A DNA stretch of 56,206 nt from Pseudomaricurvus sp965662505 (GTDB taxonomy: Bacteria > Pseudomonadota > Gammaproteobacteria > Pseudomonadales > Cellvibrionaceae), in NCBI RefSeq assembly GCF_965662505.1, contig NZ_CBFIHX010000009.1, positions 1 through 56,206 of the forward strand, in the 5' to 3' direction. Positions 35,062 to 42,871 of the stretch are shown here, piece after piece (the stretch's first letter is position 1; each line of letters opens with the position of its first letter). Made by a program: the position numbers and the translations under genes. The notes beneath the pieces were generated by a model that was given only the letters and a program-made list of their open reading frames with translations, did no database searches and was not told where the DNA came from.

Positions 35062-35388
35062 ATGCGATTACATGTGCTAGTGACCATACTGTCGTTAACC
35101 GCAACTTCCTTTGCAGTGGCCGATGATAAAACGGTAGATGCAGCTATTGGCGGCGGAATCGGCGGTGCCATTGGTGCGGCGGTCGGTAATGAAGTGGGCG
35201 GTCGTGACGGGGCTATTCTTGGTGGCGCGATTGGTGCGGCAACAGGTGCTGCGGTAACAACTCAGGACAATGACCGTGATCAATACCGGGATGAGCATCG
35301 TAAACATCGGCATTATGAACATCACGGGAAATACAAAAAACATAGCCACTTTTGTCCGCCGGGACAGGCGAAAAAAGGGAACTGCTAA
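35062..35388 (+). CDS. Glycine-zipper domain protein
   Basis: A 108-residue exported protein. The first 20 or so residues (MRLHVLVTILSLTATSFAVA) are a signal peptide. Next comes a glycine-zipper region of repeated G-x3-G spacing (IGGGIGGAIGAAVGNEVGGRDGAILGGAIGAATGAAV), which can insert into or pack against membranes. The C-terminus is basic and His/Tyr-rich (EHRKHRHYEHHGKYKKHSH) and ends CPPGQAKKGNC with two cysteines. Similar small proteins are common envelope or stress proteins of unknown role. A terminator with a 15-bp stem follows. Confidence 0.85.
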   Translation: MRLHVLVTILSLTATSFAVADDKTVDAAIGGGIGGAIGAAVGNEVGGRDGAILGGAIGAATGAAVTTQDNDRDQYRDEHRKHRHYEHHGKYKKHSHFCPPGQAKKGNC

Positions 35389-35397
35389 AACCCTGAA

Positions 35398-35432
35398 ATC
35401 ATCTGGTTAAGACATGTTCTTAACCAGATGAT
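35398..35432 (+). terminator. Terminator after the glycine-zipper gene
   Basis: A perfect 15-bp stem (35398-35412 with 35418-35432) has a CATGT loop, starting 10 bases after the stop codon; T-richness downstream is modest. Confidence 0.8.
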
Positions 35433-35634
35433 CATTTCAATTTATCCCGTTAGCTCCCTTTGGAATGTGCAAGTTCCGTGAGAGTGTGCTTATCTATTCG
35501 AGCAGCTATTTGACTGCTGAATTGGTATTTCCGTATTCATTGTTCCTGGCGATATTTCCAGCGCCAATCAAGCGATTCAGTTTGTATGATTGTGCTCTAT
35601 TACGGCTCTTCTGCGGTGATGGGGTAGTTGCTCC

Positions 35635-35675
35635 TTGCTGTACACGGATGTTGAACTATAGAATCCAGAGTATAA
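35635..35675 (+). promoter_or_regulatory. Candidate sigma-70 promoter of the 35713 gene with shared motif
   Basis: TTGCTG (35635-35640) and TATAGA (35657-35662) are 16 bases apart. The -10 lies inside ATAGAATCCAGAGTATAA (35658-35675), which recurs at 23785. The rest of the 35389-35712 gap holds only the terminator at 35398 and AT-rich DNA. Confidence 0.5.
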
Positions 35676-35712
35676 CGATCATAGATTAACGCAGAGTTGA
35701 AAGGAGCAGAAT

Positions 35713-36210
35713 ATGTCTGAATTACTGGTTGCAGATTACGAAATCCGTCAATTGTACGGCCGCTTTATTGACGCCGTATATCGCAAGGATGGTAATGCTT
35801 ATGGAAATCTATTCGCGGAAAACGGCGAGTGGAAGCTGGCGGGAATGCATATGAAGGGTCGTGATGAAATCCGCGCAACTTTTGACAAGCTACTGGGGTA
35901 TACCGCTCAGGTACAAATGATCCTGGGTTACCCAACCCTGAAAGTGGATGGTGATGAAGCCATTGCCCGTATTCATTGTACTGAAATTACCAAGATGCCG
36001 GATGGCAGTTCGTCCATGGCGCAGGGGGTTTACTATGACCGCTTTGTGAAGGAAAACGGTCACTGGGTATTTCGCTGGAGACACTTCTCACTGGGCTATC
36101 GCGGACCGATCGATTTTTCTGAAGAGCTGGTGGACGGGCCGGATTACGGCCCATTCCCCGGTATGCCCGAGTGGGATGAGGTGACTCAAACCCGCCTCAA
36201 GCAGGACTGA
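35713..36210 (+). CDS. SnoaL/NTF2-like protein
   Basis: A 165-residue NTF2-like protein. It opens ADYEIRQLYGRFIDAVYRKDGNAYGNLFAENGEWKLAGMHMKGRDEIRATFDKLLG, the helix pair and first strand of the fold, and ends with VKENGHWVFRWRHFSLGY. It is larger than the one at 13646 and similar to SnoaL-like proteins of steroid and aromatic degradation clusters. Its own promoter carries a motif shared with the 23861 SDR operon. The IclR gene follows. A ring isomerase, dehydratase or dioxygenase small-subunit-like role is conceivable; no residue can be named as catalytic. Confidence 0.78.
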   Translation: MSELLVADYEIRQLYGRFIDAVYRKDGNAYGNLFAENGEWKLAGMHMKGRDEIRATFDKLLGYTAQVQMILGYPTLKVDGDEAIARIHCTEITKMPDGSSSMAQGVYYDRFVKENGHWVFRWRHFSLGYRGPIDFSEELVDGPDYGPFPGMPEWDEVTQTRLKQD

Positions 36211-36255
36211 TTTCGCAGTCTGCACTGTACTACCCTCAGTAACAAAACCCTATTG

Positions 36256-36291
36256 GTCAGTATGTCCAGTGTAACCGCTGTGCATACTGAC
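36256..36291 (+). terminator. Hairpin between the NTF2-like and IclR genes
   Basis: GTCAGTATG and CATACTGAC form a 9-bp stem around an 18-base loop. No T-run follows, so it may be a weak terminator or an operator. Confidence 0.4.
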
Positions 36292-36333
36292 AATATCGCC
36301 AAAATCACATCTCGCCAGCAATGTAATGGCTTC

Positions 36334-36371
36334 TGTGCGGGAAAGCCTCGGTTGTGTGGGAAAGTCTCGGT
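36334..36371 (+). repeat. Two tandem 19-bp direct repeats upstream of IclR
   Basis: TGTGCGGGAAAGCCTCGGT and TGTGTGGGAAAGTCTCGGT abut exactly, with two differences. They lie 74 bases before the IclR start. Direct repeats with a period of nearly two helical turns suggest a protein-binding site. Confidence 0.6.
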
Positions 36372-36444
36372 CGATTTTTGGCGCAGAACCCGTGATCAAA
36401 TACCGATACACTGAGCTCATAAATAATTGTAATCAGAGATAAGA

Positions 36445-37200
36445 ATGATGAAAAACTCCGGTTCACCCAAACTGGTGAAGTCTGCCATTCGCACCATGGA
36501 ATTGTTTGCGGCGTTTGCCGAAGCCAAGCGACCGCTGTCTCTGGCTGAAGTGGCGGAGGCCATGGCAGCTCCGAAAAGCAGCTGTCATGAATTGATTCAG
36601 ACACTGGTGCATCTTGGTTACGTGTTGGTGATTGATGGCGGTAAACATTACTACCCCTCGCGACGCTTGATGGATTTGGGCGAGCAAATAAACCGCTTCA
36701 ATCCGATCAAGGAACGTGTCGAGAATATCTTGAAGCGTCTGCGGGACGTTACCGGCGAGACCATATTTATCGGTCGCCTTCAGGGACAGCAAGCGGTATA
36801 TACCGAAGTGTTTGAGGGCATTCATGCTATTCGGTTTACCGCGAGGGCGGGAGACTTAAAAGATCTACACGTCAGTTCCATGGGGAAGGCATTGCTGGCC
36901 ATCATGGAGCATGGAGAGCGCGATCGATTGATTTCAAAATTGGAATTGACCAGCTTTAATGACAACAGCATCACGGAAGCAGCGGCATTGATACAAAGTC
37001 TTCAGGCCGGTTTAGAAAAAGGCTTTTTTACCTCTGAGGGTGAATCACTGTCGGATGTGATGGGGGTGGCTGTACCGGTCAGAATACAGGGGCACCAACT
37101 GGCTTTTGGTCTTGCGGGGCCTATTTCGCGGGTGAAGAAAAACCTGCCTTCTTATGTGAAGGTGCTGAAAGAAGGGAGAGAGAAGCTTCAGCGCCAATAA
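36445..37200 (+). CDS. IclR family transcriptional regulator
   Basis: A 251-residue IclR protein with winged helix (AIRTMELFAAFAEAKRPLSLAEVAEAMAAPKSSCHELIQTLVHLGYV) and effector domain (VYTEVFEGIHAIRFTARAGD, LHVSSMGKALLAIM, GESLSDVMGVAVPV). It is not close to the IclR at 18580 in the effector domain. It is followed by the TauD-type dioxygenase on the same strand, whose promoter has a perfect TGTTCG/CGAACA repeat, a shape IclR proteins often bind. It may therefore control the oxygenase genes. Two in-frame ATGs sit side by side; the first is used. Confidence 0.93.
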   Translation: MMKNSGSPKLVKSAIRTMELFAAFAEAKRPLSLAEVAEAMAAPKSSCHELIQTLVHLGYVLVIDGGKHYYPSRRLMDLGEQINRFNPIKERVENILKRLRDVTGETIFIGRLQGQQAVYTEVFEGIHAIRFTARAGDLKDLHVSSMGKALLAIMEHGERDRLISKLELTSFNDNSITEAAALIQSLQAGLEKGFFTSEGESLSDVMGVAVPVRIQGHQLAFGLAGPISRVKKNLPSYVKVLKEGREKLQRQ

Positions 37201-37310
37201 CCTGATTTCAAGATGATGAATGACAAAATGCCTCTTTAATGTATTCAGCAGGGTTGATTAGTCGTTCAGACGTTGTACTATCTCATCAGTTGTTTGTATC
37301 TGCATAATAT

Positions 37311-37328
37311 TGTTCGTATATGCGAACA
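37311..37328 (+). promoter_or_regulatory. Candidate IclR operator, TGTTCG-TATATG-CGAACA
   Basis: TGTTCGTATATGCGAACA has perfect 6-bp arms and a 6-base spacer. It lies 35 bases before the dioxygenase start, between the IclR gene and its likely target. Confidence 0.6.
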
Positions 37329-37362
37329 TAAAGTTATAATAATAGCCAACCAGGAGCAGAGT

Positions 37363-38211
37363 ATGACTGAGCTATCCGTAGAATCCATTTCCCCGGAATT
37401 GGGTGCACGAGTCTATGTCGCACCGGATCATTTGCTGGATGAAGGCGTGCCGGAACAGTGTCTGGAGTTGTTGAATAAGCATGGTGTGCTGGTGTTTCCC
37501 GCTATTGGCATCAGTGATGAATTGCAGGTCGAATTCAGTAACCGCGTGGGAAAGATGAAGCCTTCTAAGATCTATTCATCCGGTAATGGCGAGGAGAAAT
37601 CCTTGGGCATTTACAAAGTGACTATGGATCCGAAGCGCGCCAAATTTATCGATTACATCGTCTCCAATGAGTATTGGCATATGGATGGGACGAGTTATGC
37701 CATTCCCCCCAAAGCTACCAATCTTAAATGTGAAATGCCTTCCAGCAGTGGCGGCGATACCGAGTTTGCCAACCTGTACCTGGCTTACGAACAGTTACCC
37801 GCGGAGAAAAAAGCACAGATCGACGATCTCAAGGTTGTGCATGGCGTTGTGGCAGCGAATCTGCGTTGGTGTAAGAACCCGTCCCTGGTTGACCTGGAAC
37901 GCTGGATGCGCGATGGCCCTGCCACAGAGCAACCGCTGGTGTGGAAGCAGGCCGATGGTCGGAGCGCGCTGGTGGTAGGTTCCACCGCAGATCATATTGT
38001 GGGGATGGACCTGGACGAAGGTCGTGCTCTACTGAAAGAGCTGCTCGATTGGTGTACTCAGCCACAGTTTTGTTATCGCCATCAATGGCAGCAAGGCGAT
38101 ATGGTGATCTGGAATAACCCTGGCTTATTACACCGTGCGCACCCTTACACTCAGGATTCTGGGCGTCTTATGCATCGCACCACCATTACGGGTACGGAAG
38201 CGCTGTCTTGA
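37363..38211 (+). CDS. TauD/TfdA-family Fe(II)/2-oxoglutarate-dependent dioxygenase
   Basis: A 282-residue oxygenase. ATG 37363 is chosen for the CAGGAGCAG ribosome site and because upstream residues are unlike the family. The iron ligands are His106 and Asp108 (YWHMDGTS) and His257 in NPGLLHRAH, and Arg268 or Arg272 in SGRLMHRTTI should bind 2-oxoglutarate. It would couple oxidative decarboxylation of 2-oxoglutarate to substrate hydroxylation. Relatives attack taurine, 2,4-D or alkylsulfates, or hydroxylate alicyclic acids. It opens the oxygenase stretch of the window and lies behind an IclR regulator. Confidence 0.93.
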   Translation: MTELSVESISPELGARVYVAPDHLLDEGVPEQCLELLNKHGVLVFPAIGISDELQVEFSNRVGKMKPSKIYSSGNGEEKSLGIYKVTMDPKRAKFIDYIVSNEYWHMDGTSYAIPPKATNLKCEMPSSSGGDTEFANLYLAYEQLPAEKKAQIDDLKVVHGVVAANLRWCKNPSLVDLERWMRDGPATEQPLVWKQADGRSALVVGSTADHIVGMDLDEGRALLKELLDWCTQPQFCYRHQWQQGDMVIWNNPGLLHRAHPYTQDSGRLMHRTTITGTEALS

Positions 38212-38276
38212 GGTTATCCATCATTCTGACGGCCACTTATGAATCTCTAATAAATACAATACAGCAGGAGTAGAGC

Positions 38277-39056
38277 ATGTCTAACTCAGAATCGGTAGCA
38301 CCCAAAAACAAAGTCGCCGTTGTCACCGGTGCTGGCCGCGCCATTGGTTTGGGCGCCGCCATTTGTAAGTTTTTAGCCCGTGATGGTGCGGATATCGCTA
38401 TGTGGGACTGGAATGTGGATGAGGCTGGCCCGATTGTGGAAGAGCTTAAAGCCATGGGGCGCAAAGTGGTTCTTTGTCAGGTGGACGTATCCAGTCGCAA
38501 ATCGATAGAGGCGGCTGCGGCCACTACCCGCTCAGAGTTGGGACCTATCAATATTTTGGTGAATAATGCCGGTATCTCACCGGAAGAGGATTTTGTCGAC
38601 ATCAGTGATGAAGAACTGGATAAGGTTATCGATATCAACCTGAAAGGCGTGTTCTATTGTACCCAGGCTATTATTGACGACATGATCGAAGCCAAGTGGG
38701 GACGTGTGGTGAATATCTCCTCGTCCAGTGCGCAGACGGGAGCCAAACGCATGGTGCACTATGCGGCAACCAAGGGTGGCGTGATTGCGTTCACCAAGGC
38801 GCTGGCTCAGGAAATGGCGCCGCTGGGTATTACTGTCAATAACGTACCGCCGAGTACTGTCTATACTGATGGTCTGAAATCGGTGGAGGATCGTTTCCCG
38901 AATGGTTTGCAAGGGTATGTGGATCAAACGATTCCGGTGAAGCGCATGGGGCAGCCAGAAGATATTGCTAACGCGGTTGCGTTTTTGGCATCTGAAGCAT
39001 CCGGATACATTACTGGCCATACGTTGAGTGTGAACGGTGGCCGCTTTATGGGGTAG
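38277..39056 (+). CDS. SDR family oxidoreductase, FabG-like
   Basis: A 259-residue SDR. TGAGRAIG (17-24), NNAG (96-99), the serine stretch near 148-151, Tyr162 and Lys166 (YAATK) and GHTLSVNGG at the end are present. It is a paralogue of the SDR at 10771, sharing the whole C-terminal half including ITVNNVPP and the unusual double Pro after VNNV. It probably oxidises the alcohol made by the dioxygenase just upstream (66-base gap), giving the ketone that the Baeyer-Villiger enzyme would take. That order is inference. Confidence 0.9.
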   Translation: MSNSESVAPKNKVAVVTGAGRAIGLGAAICKFLARDGADIAMWDWNVDEAGPIVEELKAMGRKVVLCQVDVSSRKSIEAAAATTRSELGPINILVNNAGISPEEDFVDISDEELDKVIDINLKGVFYCTQAIIDDMIEAKWGRVVNISSSSAQTGAKRMVHYAATKGGVIAFTKALAQEMAPLGITVNNVPPSTVYTDGLKSVEDRFPNGLQGYVDQTIPVKRMGQPEDIANAVAFLASEASGYITGHTLSVNGGRFMG

Positions 39057-39294
39057 TGTTTGGCGCCTCCGGCTTATATTGTCCGGGCGTCAGACTCCTG
39101 GCGCTCTTCAGTCTTTCCTGCTTTTTCTTGCGGCCATTTATGACTGGCTTTCTGTGCCTGTTGGGGGTGGTCCAAGGCTGTGTATCCATCCTCCGTGTCG
39201 ATTAAAAGTCACCCAAAGTAACACCTAAGTGAAGTAAGTACCCTCAAAAGCAACGCCCCGGGCCGGTGGAGTGGCTTAACGTATTTGTTAGTAG

Positions 39295-39307
39295 ACAACA
39301 CTGTTGA
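39295..39307 (+). promoter_or_regulatory. Candidate operator, 13-bp inverted repeat (site 5 of 7)
   Basis: ACAACACTGTTGA has perfect inner arms CAACA/TGTTG. It is 112 bases before the monooxygenase start. Confidence 0.5.
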
Positions 39308-39337
39308 TTTTCTATTAACATCGACGCATGTATTTAT

Positions 39338-39350
39338 ACAACACTGGTGG
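39338..39350 (+). promoter_or_regulatory. Candidate operator, 13-bp inverted repeat (site 6 of 7)
   Basis: ACAACACTGGTGG shares nine bases exactly with site 5 and is on the same DNA face, 69 bases before the start codon. Confidence 0.45.
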
Positions 39351-39419
39351 TTATTTGGGCCTCATTTGGTCAAGATACACATCAGGACAGCGAACAGAAT
39401 CGGATCAGAGAGGTTGGTT

Positions 39420-41276
39420 ATGAAGTGCGAGCCCACAAAGGTGCCTTCACCAGAAGAGATTGACATCGAGGCAATCAAGGAAAAATATACCGAAGAGCGC
39501 AATAAGCGTATTCGTCCTGACGGCCAAAAACAGTACGTTAAGACGAAAGAAGAGTTTTCTGAGGAATATTTGCACGATCCTCATACACCAGTTGAACCGC
39601 GTGATCCTATCTCTGAAGATTTGGAAGTGGCCATTTTGGGAACTGGTTGGTCAGGCATTCTGGCGGCCTATCATCTGAAAAAAGCGGGCGTGACCGATTT
39701 CCGTAACATTGATCACGGCGGTGATTGGGGTGGTGTTTGGTATTGGAACCGTTACCCTGGCATCCAGTGTGATAACGACGCCTATTGCTATCTGCCGCTG
39801 TTGGAAGAAACGGGCTTTATGCCCAGCAAAAAGTATTCGGACGGTTTTGAAATCTACGATTATTTCAAAATTATCGAGAAGAAATTCTCTCTGGGCGAAA
39901 AGGCTTTGTTCCACACGTTGATTACCGGTCTGCGTTGGGATGAAGAGATCAAGCGCTGGCGCATCAGCACCAATCGTGGTGACGAAATTCGCGCGAAGTT
40001 TGTGATCATGGCTAACGGCCTGCTGAACATTCCGAAGCTACCTAAGATTCCAGGCATCCACGAATTTAAAGGCAAGATGTTCCACACTTCTCGCTGGGAA
40101 TACGATTACACCGGCGGTAGCTATCGCAGCCCGGTACTGGACAAGTTGAAAGACAAAAAGGTGGCCATTATCGGCACCGGCGCCACGGCCATTCAGGCGA
40201 TTCCCTATCTGGGCAAATATGCGAAGCAGGTCTATGTGCTGCAGCGGACGCCTTCACCGGTGGATCAGCGTAACAACAACCCGACCGATCCCGAGTGGGC
40301 TGCATCCCTGAAACCGGGATGGCAAAAAGAGCGCATGGCTAACTTCCACCGTGCGGCACTGGAAGGTCGTTTCCAGCCGGGCGAAGAGGATTTGGTAGGT
40401 GACTTCTGGACCGAGATTACCCGCAACCTGATGGCGGAAATTCGCGCTGAAGGTCGTGAGGACGAAATTTCCATTGAAGAGTACTACGGCCGTCGCGACA
40501 CCATGGATTATCAGGTGATGGAGCGTATGCGTCGTCGCGTTGAAAGTCTGATCGAAGACAAAGATACGGCAGAAGCGTTGAAAGTCTGGTACCGCTTCCT
40601 GTGTAAACGTCCATTGTCTAACGATGATTACTACGACACTTTCAATCGTCCGAATGTGAAATTGATTGATGTATCTGGCACCCAGGGTGTCGAGTGCATG
40701 ACTGAAAGAGGCTTTATTGCCAACGGTGAAGAATACGACATTGATTGTATGATCTTTGCCAGTGGCTTTGAGGTGACCAGTGATCTGGATCGTCGTTGGG
40801 GCATTGATACGTTCGAAGGTCGAGATGGTATTTCTATCTACGATCACTGGAAGTACGGTTACAAAACTTTGCACGGTACCATGACCTCCAACTTCCCTAA
40901 CCAATTCTTTATTGGCTACTATCAGGGTGGTGTGAATGCGACTACCACTGAGCAGTATGGCGGTCAGGCTGCGCATTCGGCCTATATCATTAAAGAAGCG
41001 TTGGCGCGCGGCTACTCTGCTGTTGAGCCGAGCCAAGAAGCCGAAGAAGCTTACGTGAAACACATTCGCGAAACCGCTGTTGATATCAGCGAATTCCAGG
41101 CCCAGTGCCCCCCAAGTTACTACAACAACGAAGGGCAGAAGGTAAAAGGTGAGGACGGGGAATTGAAATTCCGTAACTTCCTCGGTGAACCCTACGGTCT
41201 GGGTTGGGATGCGTTTGAGAAGCTGTTGGCAGATTGGCGCGAAAAGGGTGATCTTGAAGGGCTGAAAACTGAGTAA
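39420..41276 (+). CDS. Flavin-containing Baeyer-Villiger-type monooxygenase
   Basis: A 618-residue FAD and NADPH-dependent enzyme. The first Rossmann motif GTGWSG is at 74-79, GGVWYWNRYPGIQCD at 104-118, the Baeyer-Villiger fingerprint F216-x-G-x-x-x-H222-x-x-x-W226 between the two dinucleotide-binding domains, and the second motif GTGATA at 252-257. The fingerprint ends in W-E rather than W-P/D. The N-terminal 70 residues before the FAD domain, charged and helical, resemble the extension of hydroxyacetophenone-type enzymes. It would convert a ketone to an ester or lactone. ATG 39420 is used because the upstream extension is intergenic in character. Rieske, ThDP, ALDH and ligase genes follow on the same strand. 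Confidence 0.93.
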   Translation: MKCEPTKVPSPEEIDIEAIKEKYTEERNKRIRPDGQKQYVKTKEEFSEEYLHDPHTPVEPRDPISEDLEVAILGTGWSGILAAYHLKKAGVTDFRNIDHGGDWGGVWYWNRYPGIQCDNDAYCYLPLLEETGFMPSKKYSDGFEIYDYFKIIEKKFSLGEKALFHTLITGLRWDEEIKRWRISTNRGDEIRAKFVIMANGLLNIPKLPKIPGIHEFKGKMFHTSRWEYDYTGGSYRSPVLDKLKDKKVAIIGTGATAIQAIPYLGKYAKQVYVLQRTPSPVDQRNNNPTDPEWAASLKPGWQKERMANFHRAALEGRFQPGEEDLVGDFWTEITRNLMAEIRAEGREDEISIEEYYGRRDTMDYQVMERMRRRVESLIEDKDTAEALKVWYRFLCKRPLSNDDYYDTFNRPNVKLIDVSGTQGVECMTERGFIANGEEYDIDCMIFASGFEVTSDLDRRWGIDTFEGRDGISIYDHWKYGYKTLHGTMTSNFPNQFFIGYYQGGVNATTTEQYGGQAAHSAYIIKEALARGYSAVEPSQEAEEAYVKHIRETAVDISEFQAQCPPSYYNNEGQKVKGEDGELKFRNFLGEPYGLGWDAFEKLLADWREKGDLEGLKTE

Positions 41277-41315
41277 GCCTGTTAGCGAAACTTATAACTA
41301 TTAATATCAGTGAAA

Positions 41316-41352
41316 ACATTAAGGGTAGCCGTTCTGCGTCTGCCCTTAATGT
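41316..41352 (+). terminator. Hairpin between monooxygenase and Rieske genes
   Basis: ACATTAAGGG/CCCTTAATGT is a 10-bp stem with a 17-base loop and no T-run. It may lower read-through or stabilise the upstream message. Confidence 0.45.
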
Positions 41353-41370
41353 GCAAGCCAGGAGAATGTG

Positions 41371-42771
41371 ATGCGTATTCCAACCGTTACCGATCATGGA
41401 GAGCTCAGCGACGAGGATCTTGCCGAACCGTTAACGTATCCAGTTGAAGCTTTTATTTCTCCAGAATATGCCAAAGCCGAAAAGGACCTGCTGTGGCCGA
41501 AAGTCTGGCAGATGGCCGCTCGCTTAGAAGATATCCCCAATGTGGGTGACTTTATTACCTACAACATCTGTGATGACTCCTTTGTCATCATGCGCTCCAG
41601 TGAAGATACGATTCGCGCGTTTTATAACGTCTGCCCACACCGTGGTCGTCAATTGGTGAACACGCCGGACGATGTGAATTGTGTGAAAGGTCGTAAAAAG
41701 AACTTTGTCTGCGGCTTCCATGGCTGGACCTTTAATCGGGATGGTGAAAATACATCTGTTCTGGATAAAGACGACTGGAAAGGTGTTCTGGAAGATAAAG
41801 AACTGACTTGCCTGTCACAGGTGAAAGTGGATACCTGGGGTGGTTGGATCTACATCAATCAGGATCCTGACTGTGAACCGTTGAGCGAGTTCCTGGGTGA
41901 AGCAGGACGCATTCTGAGTCACTTTGAATTTGAAAAAATGCGCTACAAATGGCGTCAGTGGGCAGTATATCCGTGCAACTGGAAAACTGCGATTGAGGCT
42001 TTCATGGAGCCTTACCATGTGGCGGGCACTCATACCCAGCTTCTGAAATACGGTGAGTTCTATGCCTACAGCAAACCTTACGGTTTGCATGGTGTGAGTG
42101 GCTTTGATGAGCGCGATGCGGCGAACAAAAACAGCCAAAGCACGTCGGTTACCCGTACTGGCCGTAAAGATCAGGATCCGCGTATTTCGACCTACGAACT
42201 GATTCGAGAAAACTACGAAACCGTAAACTACGCAGCGTCTACTGAAACACTGGTGAATGCCGCCAAGCGTTTGGTTGATGAACTGCCGGAAGGCACGCCC
42301 GGTAATGATGTCATTGCGCATCTGATGAAATCCGCCAAGGCTGATGATGCGGCTCGCGGTGTAATCTGGCCGGAAATCCCGCCAGAGGTGATGTCTGAAG
42401 CGGGTCTGGCCTGGAGTATGTTCCCGAACCAGACTATCTTGCAGGGTGTCACTTTTGCGCTGTGCTACCGTGTACGTCCATACAAAGATGATCCGGACAA
42501 GTGCATATTCGAGTCTTACGCGCTCGAACGTTTTCCTGAGGGCGAAGAGCCTAATGCAGAATGGGTTCACGCAGAACCGACTGCTGAAAATTGGGGATCC
42601 GTTTTGGCACAGGACTTCGACAACATGGAATGGGTTCAGAAAGGAATGAAGTCTCGCGGTTTCCGAGGGACTCTGCCGAATCCGCATCAGGAGCAAAAGA
42701 TCACCAACTTCCACCGCCATCTGTCTCGTATTATGGGCGCTGGTGAGCCGAAACTTATTAAGAAAAAATAA
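41371..42771 (+). CDS. Rieske ring-hydroxylating oxygenase alpha subunit
   Basis: A 466-residue oxygenase. The Rieske cluster ligands are Cys88 and His90 (CPHRGR) and Cys114 and His117 (CGFHGW). The 23 residues between the pairs exceed the usual 16-17 owing to an inserted DVNCVKGRKK stretch. The mononuclear iron site is E213-PY-H216-VAGT-H221, with a distal Asp likely in QDFDNMEW. It would hydroxylate an aromatic or alicyclic ring, or demethylate a methoxy group, using electrons from a reductase that is not in this window. AGGAG is 6 bases before ATG 41371, so the GTG at 41368 is not used. It is separated from the monooxygenase by 94 bases. Confidence 0.94.
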   Translation: MRIPTVTDHGELSDEDLAEPLTYPVEAFISPEYAKAEKDLLWPKVWQMAARLEDIPNVGDFITYNICDDSFVIMRSSEDTIRAFYNVCPHRGRQLVNTPDDVNCVKGRKKNFVCGFHGWTFNRDGENTSVLDKDDWKGVLEDKELTCLSQVKVDTWGGWIYINQDPDCEPLSEFLGEAGRILSHFEFEKMRYKWRQWAVYPCNWKTAIEAFMEPYHVAGTHTQLLKYGEFYAYSKPYGLHGVSGFDERDAANKNSQSTSVTRTGRKDQDPRISTYELIRENYETVNYAASTETLVNAAKRLVDELPEGTPGNDVIAHLMKSAKADDAARGVIWPEIPPEVMSEAGLAWSMFPNQTILQGVTFALCYRVRPYKDDPDKCIFESYALERFPEGEEPNAEWVHAEPTAENWGSVLAQDFDNMEWVQKGMKSRGFRGTLPNPHQEQKITNFHRHLSRIMGAGEPKLIKKK

Positions 42772-42871
42772 AGACATAACGTTATAGGCCAGACTCAAAT
42801 CCGACTCCCAGGCATGGGAACCACCGAGGTTTGGCGTCTGCCTGGCACATTAAAATTTTGGAGAAAAGAAC

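Larger units (their letters stand above)
39057..39419. other. Intergenic regulatory region upstream of the monooxygenase (363 bp)
   Basis: It begins with an imperfect GC-rich hairpin after the SDR stop and contains two 13-bp inverted repeats 43 bases apart (39295 and 39338), about four helical turns. TTGATT (39304-39309) overlaps the first. No coding sequence is convincing here. Confidence 0.5.

Noticed and set aside
35465..35689. Short Cys-rich frame upstream of the NTF2-like gene
   Set aside because: It runs through the candidate promoter and has no family likeness.
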